Below are positions 1-11,797 of a stretch of 64,000 nucleotides of DNA, one piece after another. The notes under the pieces were generated by a model. It was not told the DNA's origin, did not search any database, and was given only the letters and a program-made list of their open reading frames with translations. Source of the DNA: Cordylochernes scorpioides (taxonomy: Eukaryota > Arthropoda > Arachnida > Pseudoscorpiones > Chernetidae); the NCBI GenBank assembly GCA_030710605.1, contig CP092877.1, positions 41,648,406 through 41,712,405 on the forward strand, given 5' to 3'. A program made the translations under genes and the position numbers. Position 1 is the first letter of the stretch, and the number at the start of each line of letters is the position of its first letter.

Positions 1-1225
1 ATCACACTGCTGATAACAGGGTTGCCTAGAGTGACCGCTATAGACAGGGTGGTCTGTATAGACAGGTGGATGTATCACACAGATGATAACAGGGTTGTCT
101 AGGGTGGTCGCTATAGACAGGGTGGTCTTTATAGACAGGTGAATGTAACACACTGATGATAACAGGGTTGCCTAAAGTGACCGCTATAGACAGGGTGGTC
201 TGTATAGACAGGTGGATGTATCACACAGCTGATAACAGGGTTGTCTAGGGTGGTCGCTATAGACAGGGTGGTCTGTATAGACAGGTGAATGTAACACACT
301 GATGATAGCAGGGTTGCCTAAAGTGACCGCTATAGACAGAGTGGTCTGTATAGACAGGTGGATGTATCACACAGCTGATAACAGGGTTGTCTAGGGTGGT
401 CGCTATAGACAGGGTGGTCTGTATAGACAGGTGAATGTAACACACTGATGATAACAGGGTTGCCTAAAGTGACCGCTATAGACAGGGTGGTCTGTATAGA
501 CAGGTGGATGTATCACACAGCTGATAACAGGGTTGTCTAGAGTGGCCGCTATAGACAGGTGTATGTATCACACAGCTGATAACAGGGTTTTCTAGAATGG
601 CCGCTATATACAGGTGGTCTGTATAGACAGGTGGATGTATCACACAGCTGATAACAGGGTTGTCTAGAGTGGTCGCTATAGACAGGGTCGTCTGTATAGA
701 CAGGTGGATGTATCACACAGCTGTAGAGTGGTCGCTATAGACAGGGTGGTCTGTATAGACAGGTGGATGTATCACACAGCTGATAACAGGGTTGTCTAGG
801 GTGTTCGCTATAGACAGGGTGGTCTGTATAGACAGGTGAATGTAACACACTGATGATAACAGGGTTGCCTAAAGTGACCGCTATAGACAGGGTGGTCTGT
901 ATAGACAGGTGGATGTATCACACAGCTGATAACAGGGTTGTCTAGGGTGTTCGCTATAGACAGGGTGGTCTGTATAGACAGGTGGATGTATCACACAGCT
1001 GATAACAGGGTTGTCTAGAGTGGTCGCTATAGACAGGGTGGTCTGTATAGACAGGTGTATGTATCACACTGCTGATAACAGGGTTGCCTAAAGTGACCGC
1101 TATAGACAGGGTGGTCTGTATAGACAGGTGGATGTAACACACTGCTGATAACAGGGTTGTCTAGAATGGCCGCTATAGACAGGTGTATGTATCACACAGC
1201 TGATAACAGGGTTGTCTAGAGGGGG
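1..1225. repeat. 73-bp minisatellite array, left copy
   Basis: Tandem array with a 73-bp unit. For example the string atcacac recurs at 1 and 74. Each unit contains two tatagacagg sub-motifs, and single units vary by substitution or by loss of part of the unit (around 540-620 and 720). Open reading frames read on the minus strand here are translated repeat and not genes. The same family forms a second array at about 41,200-42,300, so the minisatellite travels inside a mobile element. The array runs off the left edge of the window. Confidence 0.95.
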
Positions 1226-1336
1226 GCGGGCAGGGAGGTCACGTGTTTGCTGGCAGCCAATGGGCGCGCATTCTATCCGTGAGCTTCAGACAAACAGACA
1301 AACAAACAGACAGAATAAGGCAAATATATAAGTAGA
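1..1336 (-). mobile_element. Helitron carrying the 73-bp minisatellite (5' end side, partial)
   Basis: The segment from 1,226 to 1,336 after the minisatellite is nearly identical to 42,300-42,400, where a complete element can be delimited. On the minus strand the terminus reads TCTACTTATATA, with the TC start expected for a Helitron 5' end, and the next base on the + strand is T (1,337), as expected for insertion between A and T. The CTAG-ending 3' terminus lies outside the window. No coding capacity is visible, so this is a non-autonomous element. Confidence 0.75.
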
Positions 1337-1345
1337 TAAAATATA

Positions 1346-2689
1346 CGAGGGCCATCTAATAAATAAGTTTCCCTATTTTTTTAACAAATAAACAACATTA
1401 TTTACAATTATGCAGTTATTTTATTTTCATTATGCAACTCATTGACTACTTCTCTACATAATTACCATTTCTGTCCAAACATTTTTGGTACCGTTGTAGC
1501 AATTTTTTGATACCACTGTTTTACCAAGCCGTGTCCTGTCTTCGTAGCCAGTGGTTCGCCTCCGCCTGCACTTCGTCATCATTCGCAAAGTGCTTGCCTC
1601 CAAGGTGCAACTTGAGTGCTGGAAAAAGATGGAAGACGCTTGGGGTAAATCCGGAGAATAAGGTGGATGTGTGAAAATTTCCCTTTAAAGTTTTCCAGCA
1701 ACGTTTGGGTCGTTCGAGCTGCGAGAGGGCGAGCATTGTCATGGACGAGTAACACTTTCCGAGACAAAAGTCCAGAACGTTTCCGTTTTATTGCAGCTCT
1801 GAGTTTAGTGAGGACTTCGCAGTACCTCGCAGCGTTAACCGTAGTGTTTGGGGGCAGGTAGTCAACCAATAAAACACCCTTACAGTCCCAAAAGACGATA
1901 GCCATAACTTTGCCTGCAGAGATTGTGGGGACCTTTGCCTTTTTTGGTGCACTTTCCTCAGGCTTCTTCAACACCATGCTTTGTCGTTTTGTTTCTGGAG
2001 TTGAATGATGCACCCAGCTTTCATCCCCAGTGACAATACGGGAAAACAGTTGATCTCCATCTCTTCGATGCATTTACAGGAAAGCTCGGGCTGCCTCCCT
2101 CCGTTGTTGCTTGTGATTTTCCGAGAGCAAACACGGGACCCATCTTGCGCAGACTTTGCGAAATTCAAAACATCTGACATGATTGTTCCAATCGAAGATC
2201 GTTCAATTTCGATTCCAGGAGGCAGTCAAATAATTATTTCGTCAATGGTGAAGCGGCGATCTGCTTCCACCACATTCCGAACAGCAGCAACGGCTGCATT
2301 GTCCGTAGCAGTAACGGGCCTGCCGCTTCGCTTCGTCATCATGCACGTTTTGCCGTCCTTCCAAGAACCATGAACGCCATCGGCGAACCATTTGGATTCT
2401 CATACATCCTTCACCATACACTGACACTAAATTGCGATGAATATTGACCGCAGTTTCATTTTTCACCGTGAAAAAAACGAATTACAGAACGGAGTTCGCA
2501 AGTGGATACGTTCACCAGTGGTAGCTCCATGGAAACTGAAGCGCTATGGACTTGCGCGTACGAGTAGCGTGATTTTGAAGGTCACGCGCTTCCAACGCAT
2601 CCTAGTGACCATTTCTTACACTACTAACTAAATTTTACAACGTTTCGTTCGCAGAAAAAAAAGGAAACTTATTTATTGGATGGCCCTCG
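1346..2689 (-). mobile_element. mariner-family DNA transposon, degenerate
   Basis: Both ends carry an inverted repeat of about 28 bp beginning CGAGGGCCATC, and TA dinucleotides sit immediately outside at 1,344-1,345 and 2,690-2,691, the Tc1/mariner target duplication. The length of 1,344 bp is normal for mariner. The element lies 8 bp beyond the Helitron end. The transposase it contains is broken, so the copy is dead, but its ends remain recognisable. Confidence 0.92.
1446..2530 (-). pseudogene. mariner transposase (DD34D type), frameshifted
   Basis: Mariner transposase catalyses cut-and-paste transposition at TA sites. Reading the minus strand, an N-terminal helix-turn-helix part near 2,530-2,240 (CELRSVIRF, then ETAVNIHRNLV) is followed by the catalytic core. 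GDESWVHH (first Asp) and VHDNARP (second Asp) are in one frame. The third motif, PPYSPDL, then lies in another frame, and the tail beginning FHLFPALKLHLGGK in a third. The tail ends at a TAG near 1,446. At least three frameshifts separate the N-terminal, core and C-terminal pieces. The start at 2,530 is chosen because that ATG begins the conserved N-terminal helix region. Intact relatives are about 345-350 residues, which the span would fit. It is non-functional as it stands. Confidence 0.9.
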
Positions 2690-2695
2690 TATTTC

Positions 2696-2790
2696 GGTCA
2701 AAAATCCTTTCAATTTTCTCGACGTTTTGACAAGAATATTTTGTCTTCGTTAGTAAAAAAAAATTAAGCATTTAGCAAGGCGTTATACGT
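2696..2790. repeat. Penelope-type terminal repeat fragment
   Basis: The stretch with ctcgacgttttgacaag and then ttttgtcttcgttag matches the inverted terminal repeats of the Penelope-like element at 60.7-63.3 kb, including the following gcatttagcaaggcgtta. No reverse transcriptase is attached. It is a solo or truncated end. Confidence 0.65.
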
Positions 2791-2796
2791 AAATAT

Positions 2797-3000
2797 TGTA
2801 GCGTAGAATTTTAGTCTTGGAATATCTGGAGATGTGAGAGTATTTATTGATGACGTCAGTACGACTATTCGACAATTATCGACCAGCCAACCACCAGTTG
2901 TAGCGTAGAAATCAAGTCTTTGTATATCTGGAGATGGGAAAGTATTTATTGATGACGTCACCGCGACCAGTCGACCATTATCAACAAACCAACCCAACTA
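2797..3000. repeat. Two tandem 102-bp repeats, each with a TGACGTCA palindrome
   Basis: Two diverged copies start at tgtagcgtagaa (2,797 and 2,899). Each contains atatctggagatg and gagtatttattgatgacgtca or close variants. TGACGTCA is the CRE/ATF consensus, but there is no gene nearby to regulate. The segment may be a promoter-side part of an unidentified LTR. Confidence 0.7.
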
Positions 3001-3587
3001 TCTACAGCTAGAGAATATCGAGCACAAGCAAGCTAAGGAACGTTTATGATGATTTACAAATATAACGTAATAAATCTGTTTTAAATATTTTCATAGAGAA
3101 TCTATATAGATAATACCGTAACAGAGTTTTCCATTGTAAAGTCCTGAGCTATCTCCTCCGAAGATTCTGAACTACACATAACAATCTATATACCAAAATT
3201 TTCGTTATTTTTTTCTTCGTATGATAGGCCTGTTTTTATTTTCCTATTGTTAACAGTTATTTTTATTTTTTAATTTAATCTATTTTACAATCGTAGATTT
3301 TTTGCATTTATCATCATCAATTCATTTGTTTTGAAATGCGTAAAAATGTGTTTTGAAATAATATATATTTCTGATTCATTTGATTATGTAAGTACTTTGT
3401 TATAGTTTTTCATTTAAATATATAAATTTTTCGAATTGTAGATTGAATTATTACTTTTATTCTATAATAATTATCTTTTATAAGTGTTTGTTATAGTTTT
3501 TCATTTGAATTTAGCACAATTTTTGTATCTGGTTATCTTTTTTGGCATCTTTTCATCTCTCTTTGGCATCTTTTTTTTTCTCATTAA
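3001..3587. other. AT-rich DNA without recognised gene
   Basis: Very AT-rich sequence. The phrase gttatagtttttcatttg recurs at about 3,490 and 3,739 (and a variant near 3,403), so simple duplications are present. I see no coding region. Confidence 0.6.
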
Positions 3588-3720
3588 TAAGACCTAATCC
3601 AAATAATTTAATAGTGTGTGACGTTTCAGCAACAGCATCAGACAGAAGAATAAATGAACTAAAGAATAAAATCTCATTTTTTCTTTTGTCTGATGATGGT
3701 GGCATTTGGATTAGGTCTTA
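3588..3720. mobile_element. 133-bp palindromic MITE
   Basis: Perfect 17-bp terminal inverted repeats (taagacctaatccaaat) bound a 133-bp segment, and an inner imperfect inverted repeat (catcagacagaag against cttttgtctgatg) extends the hairpin. There is no coding capacity. The superfamily cannot be assigned from the ends. Confidence 0.75.
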
Positions 3721-3789
3721 TTTTTTTTTATTAATTTGTTATAGTTTTTCATTTGAATTTATCTCCATTTTTGTGTCTTATTTCTTCTT

Positions 3790-6700
3790 TATATTAAAAC
3801 TTAGAATTAAGCTTTGCTTTTTTATATACATGTTTATTACACATTTAGCAATACTTTTTCTTTATATTTGCTCTTATTTACTCATTTTTTTACTCTTTCA
3901 CAATCAGATTTTGAAAATGGCTAAATGGCTTCACTTCTCCCTATTTGCTTTTGTAGCTTTTCTTATAAAAAAAATATTAGAACTTAAAATTAAGCTTTGC
4001 TTTTTTATATACATGTTTGTTACACATTTAGCAATATATATACCAAAATATTTTTTTGAATACTTACCTCTTTTAGTGAATTTTTGTCAGGGGGGCTGCA
4101 AAAGTGCCGTACTTATGCAGTATTTTGATGCTTTTCCTGTGAAAAGGATAATGAAATTTAAAATTAAGCTTTGCTTTTTTATATACATGTTATTTACACA
4201 TTTAGCAATATATACACAGAAATATTTTTGGAATATTTAACTTTTTTGGTGAATTTTTGTCAGGGAAGCTATGGACTGCCGTAATCATGCGGCTGCAAAA
4301 GTGCCGTACTTATGCAGTATTTTGATGCTTTTCCTGTGAAAAGGATAATGAAATTTAAAATTAAGCTTTGCTTTTTTATATACATGTTATTTACACATTT
4401 AGCAATATATACACAGAAATATTTTTGGAATATTTAACTTTTTTGGTGAATTTTTGTCAGGGAAGCTATGGACTGCCGTAATCATGCATTATGTTGATGT
4501 TCTTCTCATAAAAAAAATATTTGGGTTTGGAATTGGGCTTTGCTTTTTGTATACATGTTTTTTACATATTTAGCAATTTACACACAGAAAAATTTTGGAA
4601 TATTTAACTTTCTTGGTGAATTTTTGTCAGGGAAGCTATGGACTGCCGTAATCATGCGGCTGCAAAAGTGCCGTACTTATGCAGTATTTTGATGCTTTTC
4701 CTGTGAAAAGGATAATGAAATTTAAAATTAAGCTTTGCTTTTTTATATACATGTTATTTACACATTTAGCAATATATACACAGAAATATTTTTGGAATAT
4801 TTAACTTTTTTGGTGAATTTTTGTCAGGGAAGCTATGGACTGCCGTAATCATGCATTATGTTGATGTTCTTCTCATAAAAAAAATATTTGGGTTTGGAAT
4901 TGGGCTTTGCTTTTTTGTATACATGTTTTTTACATATTTAGCAATTTACACACAGAAAAATTTTGGAATATTTAACTTTCTTGGTGAATTTTTGTCAGGG
5001 AAGCTATGGACTGCCGTAATCATGCGGCTGCAAAAGTGCCGTACTTATGCAGTATTTTGATGCTTTTCCTGTAAAAAGGATAATGAAATTTAAAATTAAG
5101 CTTTGCTTTTTTATATACATGTTATTTACACATTTAGCAATATATACACAGAAATATTTTTGGAATATTTAACTTTTTTGGTGAATTTTTGTCAGGGAAG
5201 CTATGGACTGCCGTAATCATGCATTATGTTGATGTTCTTCTCATAAAAAAAATATTTGGGTTTGGAATTGGGCTTTGCTTTTTGTATACATGTTTTTTAC
5301 ATATTTAGCAATTTACACACAGAAAAATTTTGGAATATTTAACTTTCTTGGTGAATTTTTGTCAGGGAAGCTATGGACTGCCGTAATCATGCGGCTGCAA
5401 AAGTGCCGTACTTATGCAGTATTTTGATGCTTTTCCTGTTAAAAGGATAATGAAATTTAAAATTAAGCTTTGCTTTTTTATATACATGTTATTTACACAT
5501 TTAGCAATATATACACAGAAATATTTTTGGAATATTTAACTTTTTTGGTGAATTTTTGTCAGGGAAGCTATGGACTGCCGTAATCATGCATTATGTTGAT
5601 GTTCTTCTCATAAAAAAAATATTTGGGTTTGGAATTGGGCTTTGCTTTTTTGTATACATGTTTTTTACATATTTAGCAATTTACACACAGAAAAATTTTG
5701 GAATATTTAACTTTCTTGGTGAATTTTTGTCAGGGAAGCTATGGACTGCCGTAATCATGCGGCTGCAAAAGTGCCGTACTTATGCAGTATTTTGATGCTT
5801 TTCCTGTAAAAAGGATAATGAAATTTAAAATTAAGCTTTGCTTTTTTATATACATGTTATTTACACATTTAGCAATATATACACAGAAATATTTTTGGAA
5901 TATTTAACTTTTTTGGTGAATTTTTGTCAGGGAAGCTATGGACTGCCGTAATCATGCATTATGTTGATGTTCTTCTCATAAAAAAAATATTTGGGTTTGG
6001 AATTGGGCTTTGCTTTTTGTATACATGTTTTTTACATATTTAGCAATTTACACACAGAAAAATTTTGGAATATTTAACTTTCTTGGTGAATTTTTGTCAG
6101 GGAAGCTATGGACTGCCGTAATCATGCGGCTGCAAAAGTGCCGTACTTATGCAGTATTTTGATGCTTTTCCTGTGAAGGGGATAATGAAATTTAAAATTA
6201 AGCTTTGCTTTTTTATATACATGTTATTTACACATTTAGCAATATATACACAGAAATATTTTTGGAATATTTAACTATTTTGGTGAATTTTTGTCAGGGA
6301 AGCTATGGACTGCCGTAATCATGCATTATGTTGATGTTCTTCTCATAAAAAAAATATTTGGGTTTGGAATTGGGCTTTGCTTTTTTGTATACATGTTTTT
6401 TACATATTTAGCAATTTACACACAGAAAAATTTTGGAATATTTTACTTTCTTGGTGAATTTTTGTCAGGGAAGCTATGGACTGCCGTAATCATGCAATAT
6501 GTTGATGTTCTTCTCATAAAAAAAATATTTGGGTTTAGAATTGGGCTTTGCTTTTTTGTATACATGTTTTTTACATATTTAGCAATTTACACACAGAAAA
6601 ATTTTGGAATATTTTACTTTTTTGGTGAATTTTTGTCAGGGAAGCTATGGACTGCCGTAATCATGCATTATGTTGATGTTCTTCTCATAAAAAAAAATAT

Positions 6701-7104
6701 TTGGGTTTGGAATTGGGCTTTGCTTTTTTGTATACATGTTTTTTACATATTTAGCAATTTACACACAGAAAAATTTTGGAATATTTAACTTTCTTGGTGA
6801 ATTTTTGTCAGGGAAGCTATGGACTGCCGTAATCATGCAGCTGCAAAAGTGCCGTACTTATGCAGTATTTTGATGCTTTTCCTGTAAAAAGGATAATGAA
6901 ATTTAAAATTAAGCTTTGTTTTTTATATACATGTTATTTACACATTTAGCAATATATACACAGAAATATTTTTGGAATATTTAACTATTTTGGTGAATTT
7001 TTGTCAGGGAAGCTATGGACTGCCGTAATCATGCAATATGTTGATGTTCTTCTCATAAAAAAAATATTTGGGTTTAGAATTGGGCTTTGCTTTTTTATAT
7101 ACAT
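3790..7104. repeat. Hierarchical satellite: two monomers, 367/368-bp dimers, 735-bp higher-order unit
   Basis: Two related monomers alternate. The short one (about 170 bp) has catgcattatgttgatg. The long one (about 197 bp) carries an extra ggctgcaaaagtgccgtac segment. The landmark ggctgc recurs at 4,291, 4,658, 5,026, 5,393, 5,761 and 6,128, that is at 367 and 368 bp in strict alternation. The alternation arises because every second short monomer has one extra T in its ttttttgta run, giving a 735-bp higher-order period (identical open frames start at 4,821, 5,556 and 6,291). Near 6,450-6,780 several short monomers stand in a row. The left edge (3,790-4,250) is more diverged. The + strand open frames here are translated repeat and not genes. 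Confidence 0.95.
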
Positions 7105-7675
7105 ACTAGCCGAGTGACCCGGGCAACGCCCCGGGTTTACCCGAAGGACCCGCAGGTGAGAAACTATAGAAGAAAAATTTTAACAAATCAGAAAATGAAA
7201 TTGCAAACAACAGAACTACACTACTTTAAGGACATGAGAGCACATGCACTGTATCACCATACGTGTACCATTTTCAAAGACCCTGCTTAGGATTAAAACT
7301 TCTCAGAAGCATAACAATAGTACCAACCTAGAGGTTAACTGGTGTGGATGCATTCCTCTGGGAGTGAGACTATTGAGAAATTCAGTAGGGAGTTATTTTG
7401 CTTCTCCGCATTCTAACACTCCAACTGTTAACACTGTGGAAACACTGACTCATGTTTGGTAAGCAATTTCAGGGAAGAAACTATAGACATTGGATTAAAT
7501 AAATTATTAATTAAATTGCATTAAATAAAAATTATTAGATTTAAATAAATATTATTAGAGTGAAAAAAAAAAGAAAAAATTAACAAATTAGAAAATAAAA
7601 TTTCGAAAAATACAACTATATTGCAGATAAGATAAGAGGACCTTAATAAAAAATACATAAACAAACTGTAATTCG

Positions 7676-7725
7676 ACACTCGATAATTCGACACTTTCGA
7701 TAATTCGACACTTTCGATAATTCGA
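7676..7725. repeat. Short 17-bp direct repeats inside the Helitron units
   Basis: Two to three copies of cgacactttcgataatt in tandem. The same block is present at 8,838-8,895, at 10,007-10,065, and inverted near 11,123-11,177. It is part of the Helitron unit. Confidence 0.8.
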
Positions 7726-10229
7726 CCATTTTAAAAATCAAATTTACAAGGTTGATTGTTGTTTAAATACAACTTTGCTTTTGCATGCATAAACACAGGC
7801 TCTTGTAGCAAGAACCCAATTATTATTTATAGTCATAGCAAAAGCCAACTTTAGTGAAAACTGATGCCTCTTCAGAATGAATGGAAGACTGAAATCTGAA
7901 GGAGCAGAAGATATGGGTCATTTATACTTTCACCAATGCCTTTAAGATCTTTGCGATGGAACGCGTATGGTGTTTCAGCGCATGTGCTCTCATGTCCTTG
8001 AAGCACATATACTGACAGTGCCCAAAGTTGAACACACTGTATAGTGTCTGAAATATCTTTGGCCCCTTCGGATACCAACCTTCGCTTCATTCTAGAGAGG
8101 CGTTAGTTTTCATTTCATGTCATATCTGTAATATAGTTTTGTTGTTTGCAATTTTCTTTTTTTTTTTCCTTTCAAATATGTATCCACTCTGAAATATAGT
8201 TTGTAAATTTTTATTCCAATTTATTTTCTTATATATATATGTATTTTTTTTCATTTCCAAAATATTTATTTACTAGCCGAGTGACCCGGGCAACGCCCCG
8301 GGTTTACCCGAAGGACCCGCAGGTGAGAAACTATAGAAGAAAAATTTTAACAAATCAGAAAATGAAATTGCAAACAACAGAACTACACTTCTTTAAGGAC
8401 ATGAGAGCACATGCACTGTATCACCATACGTGTACCATTTTCAAAGACCCTGCTTAGGAATAAAACTTCTCAGAAGCATAACAATAGTACCAACCTAGAG
8501 GTTAACTGGTGTGGATGCATTCCTCTGGGAGTAAGACTATTGAGAAATTCAGTAGGGAGTTATTTTGCTTCTCCGCATTCTAACACTCCAACTGTTAACA
8601 CTGTGGAAACACTGACTCATGTTTGGTAAGCAATTTCAGGGAAGAAACTATAGACATTGGATTAAATAAATTATTAATTAAATTGCATTAAATAAAAATT
8701 ATTAGATTTAAATAAATATTATTAGAGTGAAAAAAAAAAGAAAAAATTAACAAATTAGAAAATAAAATTTCGAAAAATACAACTATATTGCAGATAAGAT
8801 AAGAGGACCTTATTAAAAAATAAATAAACAAACTGTAATTCGACACTATCGATAATTCGACACTTTCGATAATTCGACACTTTCGATAATTCGACCATTT
8901 TAAAAATCAAATTTACAAGGTTGATTGTTGTTTAAATACAACTTTGATTTTGCATGCATAAACACAGGCTCTTGTAGCAAGAACCCAAATATTATTTATA
9001 GTCATAGCAAAAGCCAACTTTAGTGAAAACTGATGCCTCTTCAGAATGAATGGAAGACTGAAATCTGAAGGAGCAGAAGATATGGGTCATTTATACTTTC
9101 ACCAATGCCTTTAAGATCTTTGCGATGGAACGCGTATGGTGTTTCAGCGCATGTGCTCTCATGTCCTTGAAGCACATATACTGACAGTGCCCAAAGTTGA
9201 ACACACTGTATAGTGTCTGAAATATCTTTGGCCCCTTCGGATACCAACCTTCGCTTCATTCTAGAGAGGCGTTAGTTTTCATTTCATGTCATATCTGTAA
9301 TATAGTTTTGTTGTTTGCAATTTTCTTTTTTTTTTTCCTTTCAAATATGTATCCACTCTGAAATATAGTTTGTAAATTTTTATTCCAATTTATTTTCTTA
9401 TATATATATGTATTTTTTTTCATTTCCAAAATATTTATTTACTAGCCGAGTGACCCGGGCAACGCCCCGGGTTTACCCGAAGGACCCGCAGGTGAGAAAC
9501 TATAGAAGAAAAATTTTAACAAATCAGAAAATGAAATTGCAAACAACAGAACTACACTTCTTTAAGGACATGAGAGCACATGCACTGTATCACCATACGT
9601 GTACCATTTTCAAAGACCCTGCTTAGGATTAAAACTTCTCAGAAGCATAACAATAGTACCAACCTAGAGGTTAACTGGTGTGGATGCATTCCTCTGGGAG
9701 TAAGACTATTGAGAAATTCAGTAGGGAGTTATTTTGCTTCTCCGCATTCTAACACTCCAACTGTTAACACTGTGGAAACACTGACTCATGTTTGGTAAGC
9801 AATTTCAGGGAAGAAACTATAGACATTGGATTAAATAAATTATTAATTAAATTGCATTAAATAAAAATTATTAGATTTAAATAAATATTATTAGAGTGAA
9901 AAAAAAAGAAAAAATTAACAAATTAGAAAATAAAATTTCGAAAAATACAACTATATTGCAGATAAGATAAGAGGACCTTATTAAAAAATAAATAAACAAA
10001 CTGTAATTCGACACTATCGATAATTCGACACTTTCGATAATTCGACACTTTCGATAATTCGACCATTTTAAAAATCAAATTTACAAGGTTGATTGTTGTT
10101 TAAATACAACTTTGATTTTGCATGCATAAACACAGGCTCTTGTAGCAAGAACCCAAATATTATTTATAGTCATAGCAAAAGCCAACTTTAGTGAAAACTG
10201 ATGCCTCTTCAGAATGAATGGAAGACTGA

Positions 10230-10387
10230 AATCTGAAGGAGCAGAAGATATGGGTCATCTTTACATGTATGCTATCCAATGTTCGCACACTTGAAAAAGC
10301 CACATATAAAGTTGTCCGTGCGTAAACACAGGCTCTTGTAGCCAAGGTTTGGCCTTGAGCCTTATTTATAGTCATAGCAAAAGCCAA
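10230..10387 (-). pseudogene. Relic of a Helitron Pif1-like helicase (C-terminal motifs)
   Basis: The minus strand encodes AFAMTINKAQGQTL followed after about 15 residues by LYVAFSSVRT. These match the C-terminal motifs of Pif1-family helicases in the Rep/Hel protein of Helitrons (usual form TINKSQGQT, then VALSRV). Rep/Hel drives rolling-circle transposition. Only about 50 residues survive, and the spacing between motifs is shorter than usual. It is present only in the third unit; units one and two have a different sequence at the equivalent point. It cannot be functional, but it confirms the Helitron assignment independently of the ends. Confidence 0.75.
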
Positions 10388-11797
10388 CCTTAGTGAAAAC
10401 TAACGCCTCTCTAGAATGAAGCGAAGGTTGGTATCCGAAGGGGCCAAAGATATTTCAGACACTATACAGTGTGTTCAACTTTGGGCACTGTCAGTATATG
10501 TGCTTCAAGGACATGAGGCACATGCGCTGAAACACCATACGTGTTCCATCGCAAAGATCCTAAAGGCATTGGTGAAAGTATAAATAAATATTTTGGAAAT
10601 GAAAAAAAAATACATATATATAAGAAAATAAATTGGAATAAAAATTTACAAACTATATTTCAGAGTGGATACATATTTGAAAGGAAAAAAAAAAAAAGAA
10701 AATTGCAAACAACAAAACTATATTACAGATATGACATGAAAACTAACGCCTCTCTAGAATGAAGCGAAGGTTGGTATCCGAAGGGGCCAAAGATATTTCA
10801 GACACTATACAGTGTGTTCAACTTTGGGCACTGTCAGTATATATGCTTCAAGGACATGAGAGCACATGCGCTGAAACACCATACGCGTTCCATCGCAAAG
10901 ATCTTAAAGGCATTGGTGAAAGTATAAATGACCCATATCTTCTGCTCCTTCAGATTTCAGTCTTCCATTCATTCTGAAGAGGCATCAGTTTTCACTAAAG
11001 TTGGCTTTTGCTATGACTATAAATAATATTTGGGTTCTTGCTACAAGAGCCTGTGTTTATGCATGCAAAAGCAAAGTTGTATTTAAACAACAATCAACCT
11101 TGTAAATTTGATTTTTAAAATGGTCGAATTATCGAAAGTGTCGAATTATTGAAAGTGTCGAATTATCGAGTGTCGAATTACAGTTTGTTTATGTATTTTT
11201 TAATAAGGTCCTCTTATCTTATCTGCAATGTAGTTGTATTTTTCGAAATTTTATTTTCTAATTTGTTAATTTCTTTCTTTTTTTTTCACTCTAATAATAT
11301 TTATTTGAATCTAATAATTTTTATTTAATGCAATTTAATTAATAATTTATTTAATCCAATGTCTATAGTTTCTTCCCTGAAATTGCTTACCAAACATGAG
11401 TCAGTGTTTCCACAGTGTTAACAGTTGGAGTGTTAGAATGCGGAGAAGCAAAATAACTCCCTACTGAATTTCTCAATAGTCTCACTCCCAGAGGAATGCA
11501 TCCACACCAGTTAACCTCTAGGTTGGTACTATTGTTATGCTTCTGAGAAGTTTTAATCCTAAGCAGGGTCTTTGAAAATGGTACACGTATGGTGATACAG
11601 TGCATGTGCTCTCATGTCCTTAAAGTAGTGTAGTTCTGTTGTTTGCAATTTCATTTTCTGATTTGTTAAAATTTTTCTTCTATAGTTTCTCACCTGCGGG
11701 TCCTTCGGGTAAACCCGGAGCGTTGCCCGGGTCACTCGGCTAGTAATTAAATAATAAAATATAAAATTTTTCTTCTCCACAATATAGATGCATTTAT

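Larger units (their letters stand above)
7106..11743. mobile_element. Helitron cluster: three direct units and one inverted unit
   Basis: The 3'-terminal signature of a Helitron (a GC hairpin CCCGGG..CCCGGG followed by about 10 nt and CTAG, then T) is seen on the minus strand at 7,106, 8,273 and 9,442, and on the + strand ending at 11,743. The first three units are direct repeats spaced 1,167 and 1,169 bp. The last is inverted and shares about 1 kb with them. Between 10,390 and 10,980 a sub-segment is duplicated within the inverted half. The outermost end is flanked by A (7,105) on the left and by T (11,744) on the right, as expected for A/T insertion. The cluster interrupts a satellite monomer at 7,105. 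Confidence 0.88.

Noticed and set aside
257..1142. Short minus-strand open frames with Tyr/Cys-rich repeats (also 41,185-41,875)
   Set aside because: They are translations of the 73-bp minisatellite and occur wherever the repeat is in phase.
1..1225. CRISPR-like array
   Set aside because: The repeats are contiguous 73-bp units without unique spacers, and the sequence is eukaryotic.
4821..6788. Repeated hydrophobic open frames that look like membrane proteins
   Set aside because: They recur exactly every 735 bp, lie inside satellite DNA, and their hydrophobicity follows from T-rich repeat sequence.
7872..10977. A 72-residue frame present three times (minus, minus, plus)
   Set aside because: It is part of the repeated Helitron unit, with no motif, no start context and no similarity that I know. 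I treat it as non-coding.
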